Source: Lethocerus indicus (lineage: Eukaryota; Arthropoda; Insecta; Hemiptera; Belostomatidae). From it: a stretch of DNA of 64,000 nucleotides. The stretch lies in the NCBI GenBank assembly GCA_019843655.1, contig JACDQD010000008.1, positions 17,084,442 through 17,148,441 on the forward strand. The letters run 5' to 3'. Below the pieces are notes generated by a model. That model saw only the letters and a list, made by a program, of their open reading frames with translations, was not told the origin of the DNA and ran no database searches. This document shows positions 49,088 through 61,100 of this stretch, piece after piece; position 1 is the first letter of the stretch, and the number at the start of each line of letters is the position of its first letter. A program made the translations under genes and the position numbers.

Positions 49088-49719
49088 CTGCAGGCACTGG
49101 AGTAATAAACCATTTTGGTAAAAGTGGTTTAGAATCGGTTTGAAAGTTTTCATCAAGAGGTGTTCCTGGAAGTTGAGTACTTGAAAAACCATCGTGGAGC
49201 GTTAATTTCGTCGGCAGAAATGAAGACAATGCGCAAATGAAATTCGGGATTTTTTTTAACTCTGTTCATTTGTCTAAGTTTACATTAGGTGGGCGAATTG
49301 AAAATGTATTTTCCCATAATATGAAAACTCAGTCGTTATTGTCCGTCTTATATGTTCGCGATCACGGAAGCATTTTGGACCCGATTTTGAAAATTCCACG
49401 ACTAGCGAAGCATTCTATGTCCGGCCGATGTCTGTGTCGACGATGTTCATGTTTGGGAGGGCAACTTTCGATTGGCTTTTACGAATTATCCCGTTCCTGC
49501 CTTTTGTTTCTCCTTTCGTTTTTATCGAATTTATTATAATGTGCGTCTTCTTCTCGTTGACCCACCATATTTGGCCGGTAGTCGAACACTTTATCAGAGC
49601 GCTGTCTCGAGACGGTTCGAAAAATCTGTAGTTACGCCCACTCATTTGTATACCGGCAAATAAGCGACTGTACAGCGTTCCCCCGGGTGTATCATTATGC
49701 TATTTTTTTTTCTGTCCAG

Positions 49720-49795
49720 GTTCCTCGACGACATCGGGTTTCACAAAAGGAGCTCAAGAAGCCCGCCGAAAATGGCAGTGGACTCGTCGCAGTCG
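49720..49795 (+). CDS. Candidate first coding exon (76 nt; ATG at 49772), product unknown
   Basis: The acceptor is very good (TATTTTTTTTTCTGTCCAG, then G) and the donor is consensus (GTCG then GTGAGT at 49796). All three frames are open. ATG at 49772-49774 sits in a favourable context (CCGAAAATGG) and would encode MAVDSSQS before the donor, leaving in phase 0. Its frame also extends upstream to the acceptor without a stop. If the exon at 26602 is spliced to it, the frame continues open. Either this is the start-codon exon of a gene with a roughly 23-kb first intron, or an internal coding exon. The following exon is not identifiable within the window. Product unknown. Confidence 0.45.
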
Positions 49796-51845
49796 GTGAG
49801 TCACCCTTGTAATATTTACTACCATTTTATATCAAATTTAGATCGATCGCGTATCGTGTTTAGCATAATGGCCTACGGAGTCATTACTATAATTTCGTTC
49901 TCAAGCCGTGTAATTGCAACTTTGACATTGCTCGCTAAATAAGGAGTAAATTGTTGGAAACCCACTTGTAATTTATTCGAATTCAGAATGAACGTAAGAC
50001 CGAGTGCCCCGAATGTGGCGATGACCTTTCAATCGATTGACGCGAATTTAAATTTACTAAAATATAATTAAAAGGTAATTTGGGAGTAATGCATCGTGGA
50101 AAATGCCTACGTATGTTATGTTGTTTAAGCCCTCGACATTTTTTAAAATCTAGAAGAGTAATTTTAATAATAATATGGTCGACTATTACAATCCCTTTTG
50201 ATCAGTTGGGAAAATTATTTCGGATTGGAACAATTAAAATCGGACTGAACTTGGTTCTTTGTACGTGGTTGCATACCGGCTTTTTTAAAACTCAAACCGA
50301 TTCTCCGAGCATATTGGGCATCCTGTATTGAAACAAACGACGGGGATTTATGCGAGCGCAAACCGCCCCGGGCCAATTCCTCAAGGCCCCTGCCTCCAAT
50401 CTCCTCCACCCGGGCAATTTAAAATTCCCGCGAGCGATTCGAAACATTCGAAATTTCGTATTGTTATCATCTCATATTTCAGTTATGGCTTATCGGTTTC
50501 CCTGTTTGTCATCGGGCCGTTTTATTTAGTGAATTTATAAACCTATATATTGATCTACTCCTTATGTTAAATATGGGGCACCCGAACAGGGTTTAGAAAG
50601 AATTCAGTTATTTCTTAGAAACGAACGAGCGATAAATGTACGTCAATTTCGGTAGTTACTTGGACAGCTTTCGATTAAGAGAAGACTCATCTTTAAGTTT
50701 CATAAATTTCAGCTCACATTATTTCTTGACTGCATAACTATTGTTAGGCAAAGATACTGTGAATTACAGAAAATTAAATAAATTAGTAAAAACAGTAATA
50801 TATACTATAAAATTACGAAATCACTTTTAATGATATGACGGTTCTATAAATATATTTCTACAATAGAAATCGTAGGTAGACATGTACAAAGACATTTATA
50901 GTACAGTAAACTGTTTTTTTAACCGGTTAATGAAACACTGTTAATTTATCCGTAATTTATACCAAACGAATTTAATAAAATATTCACGATCATGAATTTC
51001 AAGAAACATAGTTCAGATATGCAATCGGAACGTTTAATGGAATTTAATAGTACAAGCAATTTTTAACTCACGTATCACTTATGTGTTATTAATCGGATGT
51101 GTTATGTACTCATCTAATCGGAGTATTAGTACCTTGCTAGTGTTGGCGCGTAGTAATGGCAGCGTATCGCCTATTTATGTAAGAACTTGGTCCATTTTGT
51201 TGGGGTTGGTAGTAATGCGAACTAGTGCCACCCTCTATTAACTTGCCTTCGTAAATTGAACTTTCTTTTCCTAATAATACAGTTTCACTAAGTGCTCATG
51301 AAAACTAGTTCAGCGTAAAATTCGTACTCAAATTTCTTTTTCAGAGAGTGTATTTTTTCAGTAAACTATATTCACAGGAATAACAGTTAATTCCAAAGAT
51401 ACGAAATTCTAAAAAATGACTTCGAAAAGTTAAATTAAGAAATGTAATTTTTATCTTACTATCGTAAAAAATGTAATAATACCGCTAGTGTAATAATGTA
51501 CCTTTCTGGGTGATATGATAACCAAATCGGGTCTCAACCGGTCAATGTATGATTAATTATGGATTCGTTCCACGGTTGTTTAATTATTATTTGTGTTATT
51601 TAGTCATTTATGTTAGTAGTCTTCATTTGGCGTTTGTACATGGTAGCATTACTGCCCTTCTACTAATTTCTTACTTGTTATTCGTTTGCATTAGCTGCGG
51701 GAGAAAAATGTTGGCTTCTTATTTGAAATTTGAATTGTGCAATTACACATTAAACAATGTTGAAATTTCGAACCGATTACATTTAAATTTTTACCGGATC
51801 CAATTCAGAATTTGTTCTGCGTGCTGCGGCAAAGACTCTGTGTAA
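49796..51845. other. Non-coding stretch downstream of exon candidate
   Basis: GC is moderately raised to about 50540, then strongly AT-rich. I looked for a following + strand exon and found no acceptor/donor pair as good as those at 49720. Presumed intron if the exon is real. Confidence 0.4.
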
Positions 51846-51955
51846 AGGTAACGAACTCTGACCCAGAAAAGGGCAGAGTTAGGGTTGGGTTAATAGCTGG
51901 CGACCCCCCTCGCTATTACCACCACGAAAACCTGCCCTTCACGACAGCCGGTGTT
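51845..51955 (+). repeat. Two-hairpin structured segment, possible retroposon tail
   Basis: AACTCTG-A-CCC (51854-51864) pairs with GGGCAGAGTT (51871-51880) in a 10-bp stem with one bulge. Then GGTTAATAG...GCGA pairs with TCGCTATTACC around a six-C loop (51888-51920). Two good stems in 70 bases of locally GC-rich DNA inside an AT-rich region suggest a structured RNA-derived insert, such as the 3' part of a SINE or non-LTR element. I cannot name a family. Confidence 0.4.
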
Positions 51956-52495
51956 ATTCAAATCGATATGTCAATATATATTTAACATAGCGACGTTCGG
52001 TCCCATCGAGTTTGTATCCCCCGTTTCCCCAACTAGAGAATTCAATTCCACCGTTCAAAGTGTATACTAAATGCATAGAGAATAAAATACGTAATAATTC
52101 CGAGGATGAAACAATATATCGATGGTGGAAATTATTCCATATAATTTTGCATTAATTAGCATTCATTTGCATACGGTTAATCTAGATAGACTTTCCTTCA
52201 CATAAGCACCTAGAACTCAGTACAAAATGAATGTCGTAATAATTCAGGGTATATCTATTTCTGGCTCGATAAACATAATTTATATATAAACATATAGTTT
52301 CTCGATGATCAATATGGGTTTAACATAATCAGTAATATCGTCAGTGCGAACTAGGTTCCACTAATTATACGATTAAACATTTATAGCAAAAAACAATTTC
52401 TATAGAAGACAGGAACTGAGATGAGGATATAGGCGAAAGCGAAACAGAATGAAATGAATAATGAAAACATGAAAAACAATGGTCGGATTCCAGTA
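51956..52495. other. AT-rich non-coding stretch
   Basis: AT-rich, with ATTTGCATA at 52165-52173 next to ATTAATTAGCATTC, a POU/homeodomain-like word cluster. No gene. Confidence 0.4.
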
Positions 52496-53060
52496 TTCCA
52501 GACCGAGAATTCGGGCGTGTCCTAAAACGAGCGGGTATTTTTAATTATTCAGAAACCAACGGAAAAACGGCCCTTCACGCTTTGGGGGATTGTCACAATT
52601 CAACGATGCCCTCGCGCCCTAACGCCTGGCTGCTGTCAGTCGCTAAGTTCGGCCCTAAGTAGTCCGGGGGGGGGGTCGCTATGGAATTAAAGCAATTATG
52701 CAAATCGGGCGCCACGCCTCTCAAGAAACGGCCCTGTTTCCGCGGCCTTCCAGCCTATCTCGGCAACTCCGCCCGCTTGAAATATGGCCCTATGATTTAT
52801 TATATCTGCGGGACGCGATTGGTTTGTCGGAAATATTGACCGCTCCGACCGCGCGGGGGGAACTCCCAATAATAACTGGGCGAGGAACAAAGTTAGGCAA
52901 CCCGCGCGGCACGTGGCTTCCTTCTCTCCGTCCCCAGTTTTAATTCCCAGTCCCGTTAACCCTGCCGCTTTCACCAATAAAACTCAATTTCCCGCCCTTG
53001 CCGATATCAAACGCTCGATTTCGAGCGATACGAATCGTGTATTTCTGTCCCCGGCTACTG
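52496..53060. other. GC-rich island
   Basis: CpG-rich block with a 10-base G run (52666-52675), TATGCAAAT at 52697-52705, and a perfect 6-bp hairpin CGCTCG-attt-CGAGCG (53012-53027). Frames on both strands are open from low stop density. Candidate regulatory island. Confidence 0.4.
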
Positions 53061-54024
53061 TTATTACTGGCCTAAACAGTCTAAACTAAACTCTTTTCTT
53101 TCTGGCCATATCTAATACAGGCCGAGGTTTTCCAGAAAGGGTCATTAACGCGAAACCTAAACAACCGGCATTTTGAAGCCTATAATAAGATTTGAAATAA
53201 CGCGGCGATATCTAACATTAATCGAGTTATTACTTTCTATTTTCCTAATCTACCGATAAGATGTTTTGCTTCATGACGTTCAGCACGAATTACTGAAATT
53301 AAAACCGAACGGGGAGGGTTTGAAAAAGGTGGATGATCAATGAACTCCTTTTCTCTTTCCTTGCTTATAAGTAGTATACCTTACTCCGGTAATTTTAAAG
53401 TTATATATACAAGAGCTAATCTGATAGGATATAACTGCATACTTGCCATGAAATTTAAATAAATTAAGAAATTTAAAACCGGCTGTTCTAAGGAGTATGA
53501 CTTCTAAACAGTGGCACATAGTAATACGGTGTGAGATTATACATACCTGCATAGTAAGCTATCAAAAAGTACTTTTAGTATGCATACCGTAAGGAGAAAA
53601 CAAAAATAATTTAGGTAGTTCTGATTTGGCTCGTGTTCTACGGAGGAATGGCCACTAAAATATCGACCCCATTTTGAGTATGGGGTAGGTTGGGCTCGAA
53701 ATAAATTCCATTAATATAGGACAGACAGTTGCACAGACACTGCACAAATATAGCGGTTGTTTTTTCGGCAGTAGACAAGTACTCACGACAAATGGTCATA
53801 ACGCCTTATACGCGAAACACGAGGCAATGACTACGGTCATCGTAGCCCAAAAATTAGGCTCGCCGCAAATTGGACAGAGCGAATTATTTATTGGCCCCCA
53901 GTTAAAAACCGGCGGTGACTGGCAAACGCCAAAATTTCTCCGCATTTTCAGCCTGCCAATTTTTCTGACACGGCTTTTGAAATTGTAATAATTACCCTGA
54001 AATTTATTGTCGATGATTACTTAC
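53061..54024. other. Mixed non-coding stretch
   Basis: GC is raised at 53800-53960. A - strand open run there includes CPICG, but it ends in a stop before any usable donor. Otherwise AT-rich and featureless. Confidence 0.35.
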
Positions 54025-54063
54025 TGAATCCTTTGGTACCGGGTGCAAATCACCGCTCCTTTC
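54025..54063 (-). other. Candidate micro-exon (39 nt)
   Basis: On the - strand the acceptor is strong: an ACTAAA branch-like word about 24 bases before TTTATTTCCCGTTTTTCAG. The donor GTAAGTAAT follows, though the last exon base is A rather than G. The 39-base length preserves frame. Two frames are open (ERSGDLHPVPKDS, or KGAVICTRYQRI with partial codons). The second is phase-compatible with the candidates at 34805 and 12386. Could be an alternatively used micro-exon; product unknown. Confidence 0.35.
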
Positions 54064-55840
54064 CTGAAAAACGGGAAATAAATTGCTTTAGTAATAATCC
54101 GTACAGTTTAAATTTCATTAGCGCCGACTGCGTGTAATTTAAAAATAAATCGGGCCATAAAGTACGCGTCAGAATGTTAGATTGAAATACGGGCCGAGAG
54201 ATTTCTTCCTTCTTATTTTCTGCCTCTCACTCGATCTTTTAACATATTAATGAGAGGACGAAGAATGGAGCGGCCCAACCCGAGACGAAAACGGGCCTGG
54301 CGGGATCGCTTTCTTTCTATGGACTGAATGATTGAATCCTTCCCCTTCCGGAAACGTTTATTGGAAACTGATTATCGGTATTTCTGAACAATTGCGAAAC
54401 ATTCCAGAAGAAAACCAACACCATACAAAATTTAAATCGCATACGGTCTCTTTAATTTTAAATTGGCGGGAAGAAAAAGAATTTTATCGTGAACAGGTGT
54501 CGGATAACTATTTCTTCAATAATTCGGATCTACTTGATTAAAATCGCATATTTATCGTGATTATGACCCTTAAAATTATGAAAGGACCCTCGTCCGTTTA
54601 ACTATGTTAAAATTTTTAACTATGTTAAAACGTTAATTGTGTAATTAAGAATAAAAATATTTTACTATAGGATCCAAATTGTGAGCACCGTAAGCTGAAT
54701 TTCTATGTATGCTGGGATTAGTTAGTTGTGGGCCCAGTGTTTCAAGTTAAGTAACATAATTGGACTGAAGGATTAGATTATGTTTACTTGAATTCAGGGA
54801 CAACAAAGCATTGGGGTCTCTTTGGAACAATGAATACTTAAGAGGATATTTGTTAGGGAAATATAGCCAGTAAGCGTCCCTTGGCCAGTTGAAGAGATTG
54901 AAGTTATAATCTCTTTGCTTGTTGATCCTATATCTCAATTGTCGGAAATATTTCATTGTCATTTCGACTCCGCGGGACCCTGTTTCCCATTAAGAAGTCT
55001 TACTCCGTCAATTTTTGCCGTTACGAGGCGGGACTGAAGCCGTTGAATTTCTTTCTCATTGTCCCGCGCAGTTAACTGTCGACGAAACATTAATTGCGCC
55101 ATAAAACGGCCCGCGAGCATCAATTATCGTTGGGAGGACGCGTGTCGTCCTCTAATATACTACCTAATTGTGCTGATACTCACTCCCATGCGCTACTGAA
55201 CTCTTGGCTATCCAAAGAATGGCGCATCGGAACATTCAATTAAACCTAAACTTCTTTTCTCCCTGCAACACACACTAATGGGACCTGCTTTAATTATTTC
55301 ACAGATTTAAGATACCATTGAGTGGGGACAGAGAATTGTTATTTATTCAATACAGTAGAAACATATTAAGCTTAAACTCAGGAAATGCGATGTCACAGGA
55401 AATATTTTACTACTTTTCGATTTTAATCGCCTCCTTAAAGGCCGAATAGTTAAATTCGCTGTTTTAATAACATACACGAGAGTTTCTAACACCTCTTGTT
55501 TTATATATTCTGTATAGTATCCGATATTTCCAATTTTCTGGCGTAAGGACAGCTCGCACCCGTGTCCTCAAATTCAACAGGTTGACCGTCGAATCTCTCG
55601 ATTGGGTTATACGTATATTGAGTTATTATTTTACGGCTTATTGATACGATGTAAACAAATTGTATATTTAAAGATCGCGTGATCGACAAAATTGTTTGAA
55701 TTTAAAGCAAAGGAAAAACTGAAATAAAATACAGATTTTTGGAAGGCATCGTCCCCACTTGTAGTGCAGTAGCACGAATTTCAATCTGTGCACTGGGCAA
55801 AGATCTCTAATGTCTCAATAAATCTAGAGCTCGTGTGACT
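54064..55840. other. AT-rich non-coding stretch
   Basis: GC is raised at 54230-54310 and 54960-55145. The 16-mer TTTAACTATGTTAAAA occurs twice (54597-54612, 54615-54630). A 30-base - strand interval at 55004-55033 has acceptor- and donor-like words, but the acceptor is poor. Confidence 0.4.
54597..54630. repeat. Short tandem duplication (16-mer twice)
   Basis: TTTAACTATGTTAAAA is repeated exactly with a two-base spacer. Each unit is itself partly palindromic. Confidence 0.85.
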
Positions 55841-57430
55841 GAAATGCTAATTACGGTTCGTGGAAGGCGTTAAGGGTGAAGGGAGGGTGATGCCACCGTG
55901 AACTCGATCTGCCCGTCATCAAAGGGATCCATGACTCGGATTTTCAAGTCACGTCCCCTCCGTCCACTGCCAAAGGGACCACCTACGGGTCTCCCTTCCC
56001 ATCGCCCCCTCGCGTATACTTAAAAGGAGAAAAATTTCCCTCTATGGCGGTTGAAGACAAATTTTATTTTGTTTCGAACCGAGAAATAACTAGTTCTCTG
56101 GATGAGAACACGATTTAAGTGGGAGGAGGAGGTCCCAAGATACCAATTTGATAGCGTAATTTCTTACGGTAAAAAAGAAATTCATCAGAATATACATAAA
56201 CAAATATATTTTAGATAAGAATACTAGATAACGCATACATAAAATTACTATAATAGCTCCTGTGCTGTAATTATTCGATAAAGAAAAATTATAATTTATA
56301 TTGTCTAGTTTTATTATTTTAGTTGAAGGCGTATTAACGTTTTATTTCTATTTTGATATTTCATTGATTGTGGTTTAGTGGACGACGAATTGGGTATATA
56401 AGTTTGTAGGTTTTTACATTTTAAAGGAACACCGCTTTGATGACTTTTCCTTGCATTTTAACTCGACACTTCTATCTGTGGAAGTATCACAGATGCCTAC
56501 CGATAAGAAAAGATCCCGGTTTTTTCTAAATAAGAAAGAAACATTACCATAAGAGCGGTGGTTTTGAGGGGGTTGGGGAGCGTTGAAAAGCACTCCGGTA
56601 ATGAGGGCGTCCGAACGAGGTCATAAACCCCAAAGCCTCCCCATTGTGCCGACAGGCGCCAATTTGCCCGAGATCGAATTAAACTAAGAAAATAACAAAA
56701 AACGTAAAATAAATAACACGGCCCTGGGAAAAATTGATCGGGCCGAAGGATCCTCTGGGGCTCATGTCCCGGGAGATCGTATCTGTACGCCGTACGCTGG
56801 ACGGGCTTAAAAACTGTGCTTTGTTTAATGTCGAACATTTTACGAGGACCCGAATGAATCCACGCTACAAATTAGATAACGATCCCAGCCACAAGAACCG
56901 GTAGTTTAACTAGCCGGGGCCCTCGGAGTCCCTCAGCTCGGATTTCAACCGACTAGTTCGTCGGGTACATTAAGCGCACCATAAAATAAATCGTACAATA
57001 GTGTAGAATCCTACGTAGAATTGTAGAATGTTCACGTTTTTTTGTAGTGATTTTCAAAGAATAAAAGAGTGATTCTCGAAGAGGGGCGAAAACTGAGGTG
57101 GAATTGGTGCTGGCCCAAACAGTGTTGTATGTATGGGAGGGCCGATTTTTATAATTTAGAAGGGTGGAGGCGCGGTACAGGAATCAGAGAGGGGAGAGTT
57201 TAAGAGCCGGCAAACTGGGCAACCCCCGCCTGGGCAATACCGCTTGAATATTGCAAGAGGTCACACCGACACCTTTCACCCAATTGAACTCAAACCCCCC
57301 GGAGACCGAGTCGTAGAGGAAGCCACTGTTTAATGCGGAAAGCCTCGACCAGAAAAGTGAAGCCCGAGGGTGGTGGGGGATGATCCGTCACCGCTAGGCA
57401 GTTCGATTTGGAAAATACCGGAAGCGGAAA
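55841..57430. other. GC-richer islands
   Basis: Raised GC at 55850-56050, 56500-56980 and 57070-57430, with AT-rich DNA at 56050-56480. GTAGAAT recurs three times at 57003-57030. The 113-codon - strand frame over 56497-56838 has no known motif or paired splice sites. Confidence 0.35.
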
Positions 57431-58429
57431 AGAGGACTGAATACTCGTACATAATCTGTACATTCCAATGGAAACAAAGACCCTTAATTATTAGACACTG
57501 TTGGTAATATTAAGTTACTTCGGAAAAAATATAGGTATAATTATATCTCATATATCTGGTAACTGAATTATGATTTTACACGGTAGCAATATACCACGTC
57601 GAATAATTAGAAGAAACATAAGGTACTAACGGACGAATTGCAAAAAAAGTAAAAATTATTCTATTTCGTTTTAAGTTAAACCGGTTATTATATTGATGCT
57701 AATATAATCTATCGATGGTAAATCAGTGACGACTTGTTTCTGGTGATTTATAAAGAAGGAGAGAGGTGCGAATTGTCGCTGCCCGTCTATTTCGAACACC
57801 GTATATCTGCTAATGCCACATACCGGGACAGCTTAGGAGAAATGTAGGCTTCAAGCAAACTTTGGCCATTAGCACGTTGTACATTTCAGTAGGATGATTA
57901 TGCATTGCGTGTCGGTAGGAATAATTACTTTACCCGATACCCGCGTTGGGGTCCCGCGAGAATTTCGATCAGCATTCTAGAGATCATCTATACTCATACC
58001 GGCTGCATATGAAGCATAGCGTCTGCACGATGGCTGGATTGTTATCAATAGTACTACCCTCGATAGTATCAATTTTATAGAGGTCAGAGTAATTATTGAA
58101 CTGCTGGCATTTGCAATTCAAGGAATATTCAGTCCTCCTCTCGTGGGAATCTCGCCACTTCGTACTTGAGAGCTGCGGCTTTAAAACTGCACTGTTTGAT
58201 GAGAAGCAGTTGTAACTTCGATTGGGATGGCGGCGTAAAGCCGGCTTGAAAATTGAAAATGTCAAACGCTTAAAAGAGAGGAACTCTGTACATACTTGAT
58301 TGAATAACTGGGCTCGTGTATAAATTCTCTGTTCGATAACAGCTTCTTATGCGTGTAGTACATAGGGATTGGACTAGGAAGTGTACCTGCGCATTATAAT
58401 GAACCTAACAAGAACGGGGGTTTACCTTT
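57431..58429. other. AT-rich non-coding stretch
   Basis: No repeat, hairpin or splice pair supported. A 93-codon - strand frame at 57984-58265 has no recognised motif. Confidence 0.4.
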
Positions 58430-59060
58430 ACCGTACTGTACGGTGCGAGTCTTTCCCCGGTTAATTCGAATTCGGGGCTGGTTTTGGTGTATTTGCCCAC
58501 CGGGGGGTAAGACCTCCCGCGTAGCGCGAGGGTAACGCTCGCCAAATGTTAATGGCTCATCGGCGAAGCTCCCCCAGTTGGCTATTCACGGCGCGGCCTA
58601 GACCCGATATCTTTGATCGCCCGGTGCACACGTCCCCCATGCCCGCAGCCACGAAACGTGATACCCGAATTTAAATGTCTCTATCTTCCCGACCCGAACC
58701 CGTAATATAAAACGGCGTTATCCCGCGGGTTCATCTGCGTTTCGACGCCGCTGTTTTATGCAGCACCAGGATTCTTTTTGCGGGGCCGCCTACAGATAAG
58801 AAGTATTCCTTTCCCAGCATAACCGGCGCCTTTTCTTATTATCTCCTTTCCCTTTCAAATTCAGTCCTCGTAACGCTCGATTTTTATTTGCCCGTTCGAG
58901 ATCTCCCCTGCTTCGAGGAACGTAATATGTCGCCGCCTATCGGTTCGTAGGTGCTTTCGTGATACGCGAGTAAAACCTCGACTCTCAATTTACTATCGCC
59001 CTCGTTGTATCGAAGGCCGTAGACATTATTATTCGGTAAATGCGGCACTCATAAAGTTAC
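58430..59060. other. GC-rich island
   Basis: CpG-rich with short inverted words around CGCGTAGCGCG (58520). Candidate regulatory or promoter-like DNA; no start site is decidable. Confidence 0.35.
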
Positions 59061-60600
59061 GGTTTACGACACGACATTTCCCATATTTTTTGTATCTCTC
59101 AGTTTCTCTTCATGCCTTCACTTACACTCTTCTGGCTCACGATTTAGTTCCATTTCTCGAAGTATCTTTAACAGATCATACGAGTAATGAATTTGCGAAT
59201 ATGATAAACTATGGAAAAATTGTTAGTGGATCGACTACTTGAAGTATAGACACATAATGCTAATTTCAGTGTGCATTTATAAACACGAAACATAATTCAT
59301 AATTAAGACATTTTATATTAATTTTCTGTTAACACGGTCATGTTTTTCCGTATACGAAATTTGTCTCAATCTGAGCTTCATGTTCGAGCTTATACCTCTT
59401 CATTTGTGGCCCTTCGTAACTTATACGCCCTTACGTTTTCCGTATAGATGCGCATTTGATATTCTATTTAGGAACAGAAAACGAACGGCTCGTTTCAAAT
59501 AAGGAGAGGAATTTATAAGACAGATGGTCGGAGGAAGTGTAATTAGCTGCGGTTCGATACTTGAACTGGTGCATTTCTATTTGCATTTAATTGATTAAAT
59601 TTATGGCGGAGGGGGCGTTTCCTGCCCCCCGTGGGAACTGTATGAATAACGCCCCCTCGCTCTCCCACTCAACGATATTAACCAAGAATTTATCACCTGT
59701 TATTTTTCAATTCTTCTTGTCTCATTATGTTATTTTTCATTAATTATTGACGGTACACCCCGGTATTTTATTGTAAAATTTAAATTAAAATATAAATACA
59801 TATTTTTATTTCCAAAAGTACATATTCTATTTTACTCGAGCGTTATAAGAATCTTAATTTTTATTTTTCTTGCGGCAGTAGAAAAATTCCGGGCATGTAT
59901 AATATTTTTAATAACTTGAATAGACATTTTTAATAAACGTTTAGATTGCGAAATTACTTTTTTCCACAAGACCCATCAAAAGGGGTTAACTTTATTCAAT
60001 TAGTCATCAGGTTTTCACTAGCAGGGACTCTCTCCCAAGTGAGGAGACTTTTTAGTATACTTCATTTGTAACCTTTATGAACCCCCATTTTCTGCTCTGA
60101 CATTGGCTCGGTTCCAGGGAGCCGGGGTAGTTTTGAAAGGCTATGTATTTTGAAATAGGTCCGAGAGAGGAAATCCAGCCCTTGTCCCGAGACCTGTATT
60201 GTTTTTTCCTCATGAAGAATTCAAATCGCGGTTTATTTTCAGATGGTCAGCAAGCGCGAGAATTAAAATTAATATTTAACGCGCATGAAAATTGACCCTG
60301 GTGGTCTCCCGAATGTATTTACATATACAAATGCACATAAACTCTGCTTTTAATATTTTGTTATATTTTTTTATGCCTTAATGCTAAAATAACTAATACG
60401 CGCACAAACATAATTGATTTTAATTAAAAATATTATTTTTAGGCCAATTAACTGATTTCAGAATTTTGTTAGGTTCGTCACAATGTTTATTTAGAAAAAT
60501 AAAAAATTAAATTAAATGTAAAGGATAAAATATTGGTATTATATGAAATAGTGGTAATATGTTTAGTGATGTACTAAACCTTTTCACTACTCGGCCTCGT
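59061..60600. other. AT-rich non-coding stretch
   Basis: AT-rich, with a GC-richer patch at 59600-59660. A TTTATTTTCAG acceptor word ends near 60241 but the following sequence has early stops and no good donor. Confidence 0.4.
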
Positions 60601-61100
60601 CTCTAGACAAAATTAGAGAGTTACGTGTAGGATATTTCCCGATCGAGTCGGTTGAATTGTTTAGCCCGTGGCCCAATGTCCCGAAATGGGCCTTATTTCT
60701 CTTTCACGCGTCTCATCGGAGTTCGCAACTTTAGACGCCGGGGGTATAATCGGTACAGGAATTAATTTCCTTTTAATTACCGAACCGCGAGTAAATCCCG
60801 TCGGCCTCCGCGGCCCCTCCCCTCCCGCACCGGCGCTTGAATAATTCCTGGGCGGAGCACAGTTCCCCACTCCCGAACGTTCTATTATTCAACCAAACCG
60901 GAATAATTATCAGCTCGATGGTGAAGGTCGCCTCAGTTCTACCGGGGTTCCCGATCCCCGATAGTGTCCCAACGATTAGTGAGCCGACGGCCAGACCGTC
61001 GGTAATAGTTCTGTTGCAAGAGTTAAATTATTATGAAATAGTCGAATCCTACAAATGTAGGAGCCCTCGGAACCCATTGAATAGTTATAAAGGCTTTAGA
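60601..61100. other. GC-rich island with hairpin
   Basis: CpG-rich block. CCGACGG (60984-60990) and CCGTCGG (60996-61002) form a perfect 7-bp stem with a 5-base loop. No gene supported. Confidence 0.4.

Noticed and set aside
51878..51892. TTAGGGTTGGGTT as a telomere-like repeat
   Set aside because: Only one and a half imperfect units, explained by the structured segment around it.
53789..53920. - strand exon with a CPICG zinc-ribbon-like word
   Set aside because: The frame hits a stop before the only plausible donor, the acceptor is mediocre and no second cysteine pair exists.
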